DNA of 64,000 nucleotides from Adiantum capillus-veneris (GCA_014529385.2 CM043969.1:68351676-68415675), one strand, 5' to 3'. Shown: positions 10,420 through 20,907, numbered from the stretch's first letter. Notes: generated from the sequence alone by a model not told the origin. Translations and numbers: made by a program.

Positions 10420-11319
10420 TCTGAATGGTGTCATTCCAGTAGTGACCTTATAAGCTGTCCTATAAGCCCATAGAGCAGTCTGGAGTTTCAAATCCCATTG
10501 GTCTGGTTTCTTTTGCACCACCTTAGTGAGAATAGTCTTTAATGTCTTGTTGCTACTTTCAGCTTGTCCAATGCATCTGGGATAGTAAGGAGTAGATTTC
10601 CGATGCTTGACTGAAAGCATATCCAATAGGATTTCCATAGTGTCATTGATAAAATGTGTTCCTTGATCTGTCACAATCTCTACTGAACATCCATATCGGC
10701 AGACAATATTCTCAAATAGAAACCTTGCAGTTGACTTGGTTGTGTTGTCAAGAAGAACCTTAGCTTCAACCCACTTGGTTACATAACAAGTAGCCATTAC
10801 TATGTACTTGTTCTTCCTGGGGGTAACCTTCTTAAAAGGTCCCATAAAATCTAGTCACCATTTCATGAACACTCCCAGTGGTTGTACTGGCATCAAAGGA
10901 GTCAAATCTGCAGCTGTTGGTCGACCCATTCTTTGGCATATGTCACAATTTTTACAAAAACTTCTGACATCAGCAATCAGTGTTTTCCACCACAAACCAG
11001 CTTGCAAAATCTTCTTGTAGGTTACTTCGTTAGAAAAGTGTCCACCAGATTCACCATTATGCGCTTCTGAAATCACTTGCATTCTTCCATCCAGAGGGAC
11101 ACAACATCGAAGTATACCATCAACACCTAGTCGATAAAGTAATCCTCCGATGATAGTAAATTTCAGGCTTTTTATGATCAAAGCTTTCTTCTGGTTCTGC
11201 TTCCAATCCTCTGGAAAGGCACCTTGGGAAAGAAATCGATAAATATCGTACCATTTAGGATCAACTGATTCTTCTGCCTCTAACTGAAATAAGTCAGTGT
11301 CCACTAGTTCATCTCTCAA
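10123..11319 (-). pseudogene. pol: integrase of element B, truncated and fused to ORF3
   Basis: 11319-10855 carries the N-terminal zinc module: HNGESGGHFSNE, then WWKTLIADVRSFCKNCDICQ. An in-frame UGA at 10857-10855 (KW-stop-LDF) is followed by the catalytic core. In the core the first Asp of the DDE triad is replaced by Cys (VMATCYVTKWVEAK), while VTDQGTHF and GQAESSNK keep the second Asp and the Glu. After WAYRTAYKVTTGMTPFR the usual C-terminal domain is missing and the frame passes directly into MPNEPKPSV, the ORF3 N-terminus. This suggests an in-frame deletion. The product would be catalytically dead. Confidence 0.85.
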
Positions 11320-13167
11320 GGGTGATTCTGGATAACCTCCCGTACTTCTTGAGAGAAAATCAACTCCACAATGGTTTTTGTCAGGCTTATGGCAATTCTG
11401 AATTCAAACTCCATTAGGAACATCATCCATCTTATCAGCCTGCCTTGAATAATGACTTTGTTAATCAGAAACAGAAGAGCCTGATGGTTCACATAAAAAT
11501 GGAATAACTTTTCCAACAAGTAATGCTTGAACTTTGTAGCGCTGAAAACCATTCCAAGGGCTTCTCTCTCAGTAGTTGTATAGCCTTGTTCAGCCTGACT
11601 GAATCTGCGAGCGAATGGCAAAATAAACCGGATAATCAGTTCTTTCGTCTGGCTGAGCTAATATTGCCCCCATTGCCAATCCCGAAGCATCTACATGTAC
11701 ATGGAAAATAATATCCCACTTTGGCTGCCTAAAGACTGGTTTATTGATAATGGCTTTTTTCAAATTTTGGAAGCTCTCTTCACATTCATCAGTCCAGTTG
11801 AACTTATTGGTCTTCTTTGTAAGCTCATATAGTGGTACTGCTTGAGAAGCAAACTTATGTACAAATCTTCTATAAAAATTCACATAACCCAAGAAAGAGC
11901 TCAACTCTAAAGTAGTTTTGGGTGCTTTAGCTTGCTGAACACACTGAATTTTGTCATTGGCCATCTCTATTCCATTTCGGGAAACCACATGTCCCAGTAG
12001 TTGTCCCTTCCAGACTAGAAAAACAGATTTGAATGGATTCAAACAAATCCACTTCTCCTGATAGCGTTTGAAAACCATTTCTAGGAATAGTAGGTGTTGT
12101 TCCTCATCTGAATAGACCGTAAAGTCATCCATGAAAATGGAGAGGAACCAATGAAGGAATTCATTAAACATCTCCATCATACACCACTGAAATGTAGTTG
12201 GTGCATTGCACAGGCCAAAAGGCATCACCAGATACATGAAAGCTCCCCATTCAGTGATGAAAGTGGTCTTGGCTCTATCTTCAGGAGCGATCTGTAACTG
12301 ATTATAGCCACTGTAACCATCCATGAAGCTATACATTTCATATCCTGCGATCTCATCAAGCAACAGGTCAACAAAAGGCAAGGGAAATGGATCTTTGATA
12401 GTTTGGGCGTTTAGTTTCCTATAGTCGACACAAACTCTCAATTTTGCATTCTTCTTGGGAAAAACGACTATGGGAAATAGCCAATCGCTACTGGCCACCT
12501 CTATAATGAACCCAACCTTGAGAAGATTATCAATCTCCTCCTTGACCTTCTTTGCATAGTTGGGGTTCATCCGGTATCTTTGCAGTCGTACTGGCCTAGC
12601 ATCTGGCTTCAGCGGTATTCGATGCTGACATACTTCAGGATCCACTCCCTTCAAATCTGTATGTTCCCAGGCAAACACATCTTTATAGTTCTGGAACATC
12701 TTACATGCCTTCTCCTTCATTGCCGGGGTGAGGTGCTTATTGACCTTGATCATCCTAGGATTATCCTCCGATCCTAGGTTCCACTCTTCCACTTCTTAGT
12801 CGTCTAGAAGCAACCAATTAGGCCCGCCTCCTTTTCGTTTGGTCGACTCTTCAGCGTAATCCCAGGATGGTCCATTCATTTCTAAATCAGTATTCTGATC
12901 CACTGGGTATTCTTTAGAACGTACTGGTTCCTCTACCATACCAGTATCAGCTGGTTCCACCATCCTTCCAGTTAGCTGAACTGTTCTTTCCCCTGTGTTG
13001 ACTTCAATAAACTGATCAGGGAATTGTCTTTTCTTCTTATCAGCGTGCTCTTTATTCAGCAAGACTGCATTCAAGTCAATCTCTGCCAAAGGGAATATGT
13101 TCATGGCCGCTAGCATTCCCTCAATCTTCTTGGCCCTGTACTTCTGACATAACTCCTTCAGCCTCAT
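11316..13167 (-). pseudogene. pol: reverse transcriptase and RNase H of element B
   Basis: 12792-11590 is a 400-residue open frame. The RT fingers carry DWLFPIVVFPKKNAKLRVCV, the palm DGYSGYNQLQIAPEDRAKTT, then MPFGLCNAPTTFQ and the catalytic FMDDF. It continues into RNase H with FHVHVDASGLAMGAILAQP. A frameshift near 11620 leads to GYTTTEREALGMVF and VNHQALLFL, where the RNase H Asp of the usual TDHQAL is Asn. Upstream in the same frame, after one UAA at 12798-12796, lies 13167-12799 (MRLKELCQKYRAKKIEGMLA), the linker between protease and RT. RT catalytic residues are intact, but the polyprotein is broken. Confidence 0.9.
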
Positions 13168-13912
13168 TTCCTTTCTCTATCTCCTAGTATTGTTTGTCTG
13201 GATTTGGATTCTACCACTGGCCCCTTCTATGGTTAATGTTTGGTTTGCATAGTCATGAACAGCATGTGTTGTTCTCAACCATGGGCGCCCTAGTAGAATC
13301 CCATATGCCCTTTGCACATCCAGAACTAAGAAACTGGTTTTGAATTTCTCCCTCCCAACTCTTATCTACATATTTTCAATCATACCCGTCGCCTGTACCA
13401 CTCTATGATCTGCCATTCATACTTTGAATGGTGCTGGTTTCATATTAGGGATACCCATTCTCTGTTGGAGATGAACTCCCATTATGTTGACTCCTGCTCC
13501 TCCATCCAAGATAACACTTGAGAGAGGTTCCCACTACTTCCTAACCTTGTAGTCTACCTGAATAAGTGGAACTTCATCATCTCGGACGGTCGTCAGGTCC
13601 ACTGTTCTGGCCTCCACCTCAGCTTTCCTGAGCTGTTTGATAAAAGTTGGCCACTTCAGGCAAGGTTTTTTTGATATCCTCCAGCTCTACAGTCAACTTC
13701 TGAATTCTATCACAAATTTTCACATGAATTTCTTCTCTTTCTTGGTCAGACTGATTGTCAGATCTTGAAGAACTGGTATCTTCACACTGCCATTCCTCTT
13801 TTGTAGTGCTTCCACTCCTTCCATCAACTCTTAGTTCATCAGCTAGTCCATGTACCGTAGTCAGCAAGGTCTCAGTTATGGCCGGTACTGACTGATCTTT
13901 ATCAGTCAATTG
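13168..13912 (-). pseudogene. pol: protease region of element B
   Basis: The active-site motif SVILDGGAGVNIMG (about 13525-13480) is a retropepsin site in which the usual D-S/T-G is D-G-G, a variant seen in some plant gypsy lineages. QQRMGIPNMKPAPFKV follows. Several UAG/UGA codons interrupt it. Upstream, 13909-13619 encodes a 96-residue acidic, helical spacer (TDKDQSVPAITETLLTTVHG) that links gag to protease. Between the two the frame shifts. Confidence 0.75.
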
Positions 13913-14014
13913 GGCTGGTATCCTCTGAATGACTCTAGCTTCAGAACTTTCTGGCTGCTCTGGCAGCTTCTTGGCTAAATCCTCCGTGATTTTAGCCGCT
14001 AGTTCCCTTTTTTC

Positions 14015-15687
14015 TTACCACTCATCTACCACCTTCTCTTTACCTTTGGCCTTCCAAATTTCTCTTTGTTGAGCCCACTTGCTGCTGGTAGGATTGACTG
14101 GTGCTTCTGAAGTGTCTGGAATTTCTTCAATAACTACGCCCTTGCTTCTAGTAACTACCCTTACCGGGACTGGCTCTGGTGCCTTAGCCTCAGTAGTAGT
14201 TGTTGCAGGTGCATCTGGGCATTGGGCTACAAAATGGCCATACTTCCCACAAGTGTAGCAATTCATGCTCCTATTCTGGAAGTTGCCATGTCCTCTGTCT
14301 CTGCCCATACCTGGTTGGAATCGACCACGTCCCTGACCAATACCACTGGTACCTGGTCTCTCCTCTTGAGCTACTTTGACTGGTTCTACCTTCACTGGTT
14401 CAGTGTAGGCAACCACTGATAGATCTTTGCCTTTCTTAAAGTGGTGGATCCTGATGCCACAATTGTTCCATAGATGACCAAAAGCCTTGCAGTAGGTACA
14501 TTGTGGACATTCATTGGAGATATGGTCCTTGGATTTGCATTTCGAACACCAAGTCTCCATCTTCCGAACTGGCTGTCTTGTGTGGCTAATTTCGGCAATT
14601 TGTCTAGCCATTTCTTCAATTTTCTTGGTCCAAGATCCCTTCTTTGACTTCTCCTTGGCTCGTTCATTAGAGCTGCTCTCGGAGCTACTAGACACCTCAC
14701 TGGAATCAGAATTTTCAGTAGCAGAGCTACTGCTACTGGTCCTTTGCTTCTTGTGGCTCTTTTCCTTCTTGGCCTGCTGTTCCAGCTTTAATGCCCTTTG
14801 GACCAGATCATTGAATTTCTTGGTAGGGGCTGGTACTTCTTGCTCTCTAAGCTTTTTTCTTCTGAACCCATTCAGAAACCATCCCTCAACCTCTTCTCAG
14901 ATGGCGGTTCTTGTAACTGCCTGGTTAGCTCCTTGATCTTTTCCACATAACTGCAGACTGATAAATTTCTATGTTTGATCTTATCTAGTTCACAGAGAAT
15001 ATCTTCATCCCCTCTGTTGTCGGAATATTTCAACTTGAAGGCTTTAAGCAATTTGTTGTATGATCTGAGCTGGCAGGCAGGGTAATGGTAATACCATTTC
15101 CTCGCTACCTCCTTCAAGGTTTGTGGAAAATATTCCCCCCAATCATCTTCATCAATATTTTTCAGCTCAATATACTGCTCGAAAGCATGTATGTGAACGT
15201 TTGGATCATCCTTCTTACCTCCCTTGAATATTGAAAAAGAAATTTTCAGGGAAGCAGTGTAATCATTTCGATTACCACTAATCCTGCCACTTCTCTTCTT
15301 GGATTCAGAATGGCGCTTGGGAGTCTTCTTGCAATTGTCAGTGTTAGCATCCCAATCAATCTCTGTCTCTGTCTCAGTGTCAATGTCTTCTTTGGTTTGT
15401 CTGCTAGAAGTACGGTGACTACCTTTACTTCCCTTGGTACCCTCATCCCCCTGCCGGGACGGAGAACTCTTGGAACTCTTGGCTTTCCGTGCTTCCCGTT
15501 CTGCCCGTCGACGTCGAGAATGACTGGAGTGCTGTGAGTCCTACGCCTCATCAGCCTGACTATGCTCCTCCTAAGCCTCAGTGTCAGTCATCTTCTCTTG
15601 CTTGGAGTCAGACTCTCTTCCTGACTCCTCAGGAATGGGATCAACACGAACGGTGGATTTTCGGCCACGACTGGATTTAGGTGCCAT
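14015..15687 (-). pseudogene. gag: gag of element B
   Basis: Starts at ATG 15687 (MAPKSSRGRKSTVRVDPIPE). Two in-frame UAGs occur near codons 39 and 49, followed by an Arg/Ser/Lys-rich stretch. Capsid similarity appears at PNVHIHAFEQYIELKNIDED and KEVARKWYYHYPACQL (retrotransposon gag domain). One frameshift near 14880 joins GF to LNGFRRKKL. The C-terminal 226 residues (14695-14015) hold three CCHC knuckles: CSKCKSKDHISNEC, CTYCKAFGHLWNNC and CYTCGKYGHFVAQC. A serine-rich linker precedes them. Three knuckles are more than the one or two commonly seen in plant gypsy GAG. Confidence 0.85.
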
Positions 15688-15742
15688 TGCTGAAAACTTC
15701 CAACTAGGAGAAGAGTCGTTCAGTCAACGAGCTTCAGCTCAA

Positions 15743-15761
15743 GCCACCATGATCGCCAAAA
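15743..15761 (-). other. primer binding site of element B
   Basis: The minus strand reads TTTTGGCGATCATGGTGGC directly inside the 5' LTR. The matching region in element D is TTTTGCAACCAGGATGGC (38629-38612). I cannot name the priming tRNA from memory with confidence. Confidence 0.6.
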
Positions 15762-16234
15762 TGGAATTGGAGCTGATCTCTTGAGACAGCTAATTCCAGA
15801 GTTAGAAGATTTCAACTACTAGTGTGAGAAGATTTCAGACAGTAGACTAGACTGAAATCAGAAACTAGACTGGAATTTGGATACTGGAATAAGAATCAGA
15901 CTTATGTACTGGAAATAAGGTTCAAATTCAGATTCAGAATACTGGACGAGAAGTAAGTGTAACTGGAATATATGCCATGATTGGGATTACAAATCAGGAT
16001 TACATCGAATATGATTTACAAAGAGAGTACAACCGACAATACTGCCAATGATTCTCAAGTACAAGTGTAGCCAAAGTGCTAACCCAAATGATAACAATTG
16101 CCAACCCGATTACAATGTAGTGGGCCCTATTTATACACTTCGATTTTACTGTAGTAATTACCATAGTAACTACTAAGTAATTCGCTGCCCATCTCCTAAG
16201 AGGACATTCCCACATAGTGAACTATCCAACCGTC
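15762..16234 (-). repeat. 5' LTR of element B (473 bp, last four bases lost)
   Basis: Matches 7085-7560 along its whole length. It ends CCAACCGTC, whereas the left copy ends CAGCGTCTACA, so the terminal TACA is missing exactly where the copia LTR starts (TGTTAAG at 16235). Confidence 0.9.
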
Positions 16235-16653
16235 TGTTAAGTATGGAGCTTGATTTACCCTTGTAATTTTCTGTGGTAAAAGCGCACATTTGTAAGGCCC
16301 CCATTATGAGGAGAAGCCATCGTGCGTGAAGGAAAATCACTCACTGAAAACCAAAATTTTCAAGGACAAGAATCAGGGGCAACTTTTTGCCGGAATATTC
16401 CTTTTTGCCGGAATATTATGGCTGGATGGCGGCCGGAAAGTGGTCGGAAAACAACCGGTCGGTTGGCCGGTGGCCGGTAGTCAATGGCCGGTGGCCGGTG
16501 GCCGAATTCAATGGCCGGTGGCCGAATTCAAAATCGGACTTGTCTTCTCAAGGGCGGCCACACATGGGCGGATTGGAGGGTCCGATTTGGACTTATTCGC
16601 ACAAGGGCGGCTACACATGGCTGTCTCTCATAAGAGAGGGCAGCCCTTTTGGC

Positions 16654-16661
16654 CTATAAAA
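16654..16661 (+). promoter_or_regulatory. TATA box in copia 2 LTR
   Basis: GGCCTATAAAAGGAGGCC: a canonical TATAAAA within the LTR about 350 bp before its end, the likely start of the element's RNA. Confidence 0.8.
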
Positions 16662-16861
16662 GGAGGCCATTTTTACACACATTTCATAGTGTGAAGTTGA
16701 TGCAACAAGGTGAGTGTGAGGTGGTGAGAGTGAAGCAAGGCGGGAGCTCTATTAAGGGTTTAATCCCTTTGTAAACTACTTCTTCTTTTGAAGTGCTAAA
16801 GCCATTGAGTGGCTGCTTTCTCGTGGACGTAGCCCACATTGGGTGAACCACGTATATCGTG

Positions 16862-16865
<4 letters not shown>

Positions 16866-16920
<55 letters not shown>
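16866..16920. repeat. CT microsatellite in copia 2 LTR
   Basis: An uninterrupted CT/TC dinucleotide run of about 55 bp within the untranslated leader part of the LTR. Confidence 0.98.
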
Positions 16921-16924
<4 letters not shown>

Positions 16925-17011
16925 CTATAATCTCTTGTGTGTGAAATCTATCTCTCTCCATTAAGTAATCTACTCAAATATCTATTTAGCTACGTCTTAT
17001 TTCCTAACAAC

Positions 17012-17023
17012 TGGTATCAGAGC
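17012..17023 (+). other. primer binding site of copia element 2
   Basis: TGGTATCAGAGC just inside the LTR end, complementary to initiator Met tRNA. Confidence 0.92.
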
Positions 17024-17082
17024 AAGGTTTGGTCGTAGCTAAATTATCTCAAGGAAAGCATTCCTTGAATTGAGTGGGAGTT

Positions 17083-18318
17083 ATGGCGGAGGAAGGGAAG
17101 CTCAAGATTGAGAAGTTCAACGGCAAAAACTGCCAACATTGGAAGATGCAGATTGAAGACTATCTCTACCAGAAGGACCTCTATTTGCCACTAGGTGGTC
17201 TTGCGAAGAAGCCCGCAACAATGGCAGATGAAGCATGGATTGTCCTTGATCGAAAGGCACTGGGAACAATCCGGTTAAGATTGGCGTCAACGGTGGCCTT
17301 CAATGTTTCGGAGATGAAGACCACGGAGGACTTGATGAAGTCACTTGACGACTTCTACGAGAAACCATCGGCATCCAATAAGGTATTTCTTATGAAGCGC
17401 TTGTTCAATCTAAAGATGGCAGAGAATGGTTCAGTTGCAGAACACCTAAATGACTTTAACACAAACATAAGTCAACTTCGATCAGTGAAAATCAATTTCG
17501 ATGACGAAGTGCGAGCTCTCTTTATACTATCATCTCTACCGGATAGTTGGGACAGCCTTGTGATGGCTGTAAGTAATTCTATCTCTGGTACAAATACTCT
17601 TAAGTTTGATGATGTTGTGGGTGTTCTCCTAAGCGAGGAAATACGAAGGAGAAGCACAAGAGAATCATCAAGTACTGCATTGTCAGTGGAAACAAGAGGA
17701 AGGCCTAAAGAGAAGTTCAAAAACCAAAAGGGTCGTGATCGCTCAAGGTGGAGCAAGTCACGCACAAATTCAATTCTTGAATGTTGGAACTGCAGCAAGA
17801 AGGTCCATGTCAAGAAGGATTGCTGGTCCAAGAAGAAGAAGGAGACAGAGTCTCAAGACAACAAGCCAACATCGGAGGCCAATGTGGCAGGTAAAGTAGA
17901 GCAAGATGCTCTAATTCTCTCATTAGACAATGTGTCTAATTCCTGGATAGTAGATTCCGGGGCTTCATTCCATGCGACACCACACAAGAAACATTTCCAA
18001 GACTACACCAAAGGTAATTTTGGGTATGTATACTTGGGAGATGATGAAGCTTGTGAGATTGTCGAAAAAGGTACAGTTTTTGTCAAAACTGCTAACGGAA
18101 ATGAATGGAAGCTTAAAGATGTTAGGCATGTTCCTTCTCTTCGCAAAAATTTGATCTCTACAGGACAATTGGACGATGAAGGTCACAACATTGCATTCGG
18201 AAACAAACGGTCGAAGATCTCAAAGGGATCTTTGGTGGTTGCCAAGGGAGAAAAAGTCGGTACACTTTACTTGTGTACTGTTAGCACGCAACCTTCAGCT
18301 TGTGCAGCAACTACATAA
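17083..18318 (+). CDS. gag-pol: gag-protease of copia element 2
   Basis: A continuous frame of about 411 codons. ATG 17083 is chosen because the product then begins MAEEGKLKIEKFNGKNCQHW, the standard start of this copia GAG type. The capsid includes FYEKPSASNKVFLMKRLFNL and SSLPDSWDSLVMAVSN. The zinc knuckle is CWNCSKKVHVKKDC (the usual GH is VH). Protease follows with NSWIVDSGASFHATPHKKHF and DVRHVPSLRKNLISTGQLD. It ends at an in-frame UAA (18316-18318), immediately followed in the same frame by VDSAVWHYRIGHMS of integrase, so the stop is most simply a single point mutation splitting one gag-pol frame. Confidence 0.92.
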   Translation: MAEEGKLKIEKFNGKNCQHWKMQIEDYLYQKDLYLPLGGLAKKPATMADEAWIVLDRKALGTIRLRLASTVAFNVSEMKTTEDLMKSLDDFYEKPSASNKVFLMKRLFNLKMAENGSVAEHLNDFNTNISQLRSVKINFDDEVRALFILSSLPDSWDSLVMAVSNSISGTNTLKFDDVVGVLLSEEIRRRSTRESSSTALSVETRGRPKEKFKNQKGRDRSRWSKSRTNSILECWNCSKKVHVKKDCWSKKKKETESQDNKPTSEANVAGKVEQDALILSLDNVSNSWIVDSGASFHATPHKKHFQDYTKGNFGYVYLGDDEACEIVEKGTVFVKTANGNEWKLKDVRHVPSLRKNLISTGQLDDEGHNIAFGNKRSKISKGSLVVAKGEKVGTLYLCTVSTQPSACAATT

Positions 18319-19635
18319 GTTGACAGTGCGGTGTGGCACTACCGAATTGGGCATATGAGTGCCAAAGGAATGCAAATCCTTCAAACAAAGAAGCTTCTAC
18401 CAGGTTTGAAAGAAGTGGACTTAGAGTTCTGTGAAGATTGTGTTTATGGTAAACAAAAGAGGGTAAAATATCAAAAATCAGGAAATGAAAGAAAAAATAA
18501 AAAACTTGAGTTGGTTCATTCTGATGTTTGGGGTCCTGCAAGTACACCATCACTTGGTGGCTCATTGTACTATGTAACATTCATAGACGATGCGACTAGA
18601 AAAACATGGGTTTATGTCATGAAGAATAAATCCGATGTATTTTCCATATTTCAAAGGTGGAAAGCCTTTGTGGAGAATGAAACAGGTACCAAGGTTAAAT
18701 GCCTCAGATCCGACAATGGAGGCAAATATTGCAGCCAAGCTTTTGAAAGATTTTGTGCTAGCAATGGCATTCGGAGGCAAAGGACAACCTCAAGGACACC
18801 TCAACAAAATGGGATTTTGGAAAGGATGAACAAGACAATCATGGAGCGAGCACGAAGCATGCGGCTACATGCAGGCCTACCGCTTGAGCTTTGGCCGGAA
18901 GCTGTAAGTACGTCTGTGTACTTAATCAATCGGTCACCCTCAACGGCATTGGATGGGGGAGTTCCAGAAGAGGCATGGACAGGTAAACCAGTGAATTATG
19001 CATTTCTCAAAGTGTTTGGGTGTGACGCTTTCATGCACATAGATAGAAGCCTAAGATCAAAGCTAGATGCAAAGTCCAAAAAGTGTTTCTTCATTGGCTA
19101 TGGAGAAGGTGACTTTGGGTATCGCCTATGGAATCCTGAAGATGGTAAAATCTTAAGGAGTAGGGATGTAATTTTTAACGAACAAAATATGTACAAAGAT
19201 TACTTGGAAAGAAAAAAAACAAAAGAAACAGGTGATGAGTACATGGAGCTTGAGGACGGTGAAGACTCAAGGACTGCAAACGGTGACAATGTGCAACAAC
19301 GTCAACCAAATGAGGAGCCTCAACCTATTCCCCAAAGATCTACAAGAGCAAGTAGACCTCCAGAAAGGTTTGTTCCTTCCTTCAACCATCTCTTGATTTC
19401 AGATTCTGGAGAGCCGGAATCATACGAAGAAGCTATGCAACATGCATCCAAAGAAGAATGGACGAAGAGCATGCAAGTGGAGATGGACTCACTACATCGC
19501 AACCAAACATGGGAGTTGGTTGAGTTGCCTAAAGGTAAGCGGGCACTTCAAAACAAATGGGTGTACAAGCTGAAGGAAGAAGAAGGTGGGAAGAAAAGGT
19601 ACAAGTCTAGGCTTGTGGTAAAAGGTTTTTCTTGA
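18319..19635 (+). CDS. pol: integrase and N-terminal RT of copia element 2
   Basis: Open from just after the UAA at 18318 to a UGA at 19635. The zinc module is WHYRIGHMSAKGM with CEDCVYGKQ. The catalytic core shows HSDVWGP, LRSDNGGKYCSQ and PQQNGILERMNKT, so the DDE triad is present. The GKPVNYAFLKVFGCDAF region and an acidic linker follow. RT begins at EAMQHASKEEWTKSMQVEMD and runs to KNKWVYKLKEE-like sequence and KSRLVVKGFS, where the usual continuation (Q-K-E-G-I-D type) is broken by a stop and small rearrangement. The frame continues at 19682. Integrase looks competent; RT is not. Confidence 0.92.
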   Translation, partial: VDSAVWHYRIGHMSAKGMQILQTKKLLPGLKEVDLEFCEDCVYGKQKRVKYQKSGNERKNKKLELVHSDVWGPASTPSLGGSLYYVTFIDDATRKTWVYVMKNKSDVFSIFQRWKAFVENETGTKVKCLRSDNGGKYCSQAFERFCASNGIRRQRTTSRTPQQNGILERMNKTIMERARSMRLHAGLPLELWPEAVSTSVYLINRSPSTALDGGVPEEAWTGKPVNYAFLKVFGCDAFMHIDRSLRSKLDAKSKKCFFIGYGEGDFGYRLWNPEDGKILRSRDVIFNEQNMYKDYLERKKTKETGDEYMELEDGEDSRTANGDNVQQRQPNEEPQPIPQRSTRASRPPERFVPSFNHLLISDSGEPESYEEAMQHASKEEWTKSMQVEMDSLHRNQTWELVELPKGKRALQNKWVYKLKEEEGGKKRYKSRLVVKGFS

Positions 19636-19681
19636 AAGGAATAGTATTGACTTCAATGAAATATTTTCTCCTGTTGTAAAA

Positions 19682-20092
19682 ATGAACTCAATTAGGCTTG
19701 TCTTAAGCCTTGTGGCTGCCCATGATCTAAATCTCGAGCAAATGGATGTAAATACGGCATTCCCTCATGGTGACTTAGAGGAGGAAATCTACATGCTTCA
19801 ACCAAAGGAGTATGAAGTAAAAGGTAAGGAGAAAATGGTTTGCAGATTAAAGAAGAGCTTGTATGGTTTAAAGCAAGCATCAAGACAATGGTACTTGAAG
19901 TTTGATCGATGGATGTTGGATCATGGATTCACAAGATGTAACTCGGATCACTGCATCTACACGAAGAATTTGGGAGATGGGAAATTCATCATCCTAATGT
20001 TGTATGTTGATGACATGTTGATTGCAAGTGCTAATATGCAGGACATCAAAGACCTAAAAGAGGTCTTTGTGATGAAAATCATTGTATTAGGC
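19682..20092 (+). pseudogene. pol: RT central part of copia element 2, 3'-truncated
   Basis: Reads MNSIRLVLSLVAAHDLNLEQ, MDVNTAFPHGDLEEEIYMLQ, KSLYGLKQASRQWYLKFDRW and the catalytic box LYVDDMLIASANMQDIKDLK. It then degrades at about 20075-20092 (LKEVFVMKIIVLG) and passes into unrelated sequence of element C. RNase H is absent. Confidence 0.9.
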
Positions 20093-20432
20093 TTGCCTTG
20101 CAGATCTGTAACTCGGGCTATGCCGTTGGCAAGGCCCGTTGGCAAGGCCTCAAAGTAATTGTGGAGATCCAGTTTCTCCAAGTAATCCCCCATCTTGCTC
20201 CTGACAAATTCATTGATCTCTCGAGGTATCATGGGTAGCTCCACTGCATTTCCCTCCGGATCTTTAAATACTCTTGGTAGATTCTCAGATCATTGGTCTC
20301 TAGCAGGTCATCTTGAATCCACATGCTTGTGGGCTTCAGGGTTCCCTCTGGGATAACAAAAGGCTCCACTTCTTCTAAGTAGTCCTTGATAGTCATCATC
20401 TTCTTCTTTGCAAGTGATTTTGTGGTTGCCAT
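20093..20432 (-). pseudogene. downstream ORF of element C, N-terminal part
   Basis: ATG at 20432-20430 gives MATTKSLAKKKMMTIKDYLE, then EVEPFVIPEGTLKPTSMWIQ and LRIYQEYLKIRREMQW. A frameshift near 20230 leads to PREINEFVRSKMGDYLEKLD and HNYFEALPTGLANGIARVTD. The composition is that of a soluble charged protein and I recognise no family. It starts directly after a palindrome array (20597-21478), so it may have its own promoter. The C-terminal part is at 7079-6483, beyond the nested B and copia elements, and an unknown length was lost at the 20092 junction. Confidence 0.5.
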
Positions 20433-20596
20433 GGATCCTGTTGCACTCAATAGTCCAAAGTTAGCGTTTTTTACATATTAGCTGATAAACCAAGTTCTGA
20501 CTACCCAAATGACTTGAAAATTGAAATAAGAACTCAAAAGGAACTAGGGAAACCCTCCCTGTGCCCACAATAGATTTCTGGCTGAAAAATAATCAT

Positions 20597-20624
20597 GTAG
20601 ACATCCTACGCGTAGGATGTCTAC
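20597..20624. promoter_or_regulatory. palindrome 1, 28 bp, perfect
   Basis: GTAGACATCCTACG followed by its exact reverse complement. The central hexamer is ACGCGT. Confidence 0.9.
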
Positions 20625-20883
20625 CTTCTCTGTTTTTTGTGAAACTTGACAGGCTTGTGGCCCTTGACCTGTGCAACATGGCTATGTACTTGGAATTGGG
20701 TTTGGGTATCAAAAAGTGCAATTTTGAGCAGATTTAGGCTTTTGGCTCACAAATTGGGTAGGATGTCCCAAACAGGTGGCAAATGATATTCAATTGGGTT
20801 GAAATTTGATATATAGGCTTCTTATACCATGTAAATGGCTCCCATGAAGTCAATTCCTGCACAGAAGGTCAATATGACACTGG

Positions 20884-20907
20884 AGACATCCTACGCGTAG
20901 GATGTCT
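20884..20907. promoter_or_regulatory. palindrome 2, 24 bp, perfect
   Basis: AGACATCCTACG followed by its exact reverse complement. Same centre ACGCGT as palindrome 1. Confidence 0.9.

Larger units (their letters stand above)
7085..16234 (-). mobile_element. Gypsy-type element B with third ORF (9.15 kb)
   Basis: LTRs at 7085-7560 and 15762-16234 are close to identical in length and about 95% identical by eye. The primer site at 15743-15761 and the polypurine tract at 7561-7577 set the minus orientation. Order: LTR, gag with three zinc knuckles, protease with a DGGAG motif, RT, RNase H, integrase, ORF3, LTR. B lies within element C's downstream ORF. Its right LTR lacks its last four bases because a copia element inserted there, and the far flank was then deleted, so the duplication (left flank ATGTC) cannot be confirmed. 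The coding frames carry several stops and shifts. Confidence 0.9.
16235..17009 (+). repeat. 5' LTR of copia element 2 (775 bp)
   Basis: Runs from TGTTAAGTATGG to TTCCTAACA, with the primer site two bases further on. It contains G-rich repeats of GGCCGGTGGCCG (16460-16530), a TATA box (16654-16661) and a long CT run (16866-16920). Confidence 0.85.
16235..20092 (+). mobile_element. Ty1/copia element 2, 3'-truncated
   Basis: 5' LTR 16235-17009, primer site 17012-17023, then gag, protease, integrase and the first two thirds of RT in copia order on the plus strand. The element stops inside RT at about 20092, where the sequence passes into element C's downstream ORF. The C-terminal part of RT, RNase H, the 3' LTR and the end of B's LTR are all missing. 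A single deletion of copia 3' end plus flank explains this. Coding damage is light: one UAA after protease and a break at 19635. Confidence 0.9.

Noticed and set aside
14514..14936. 140-codon Leu/Ser-rich plus-strand frame
   Set aside because: Antisense of B's gag serine/lysine-rich linker.
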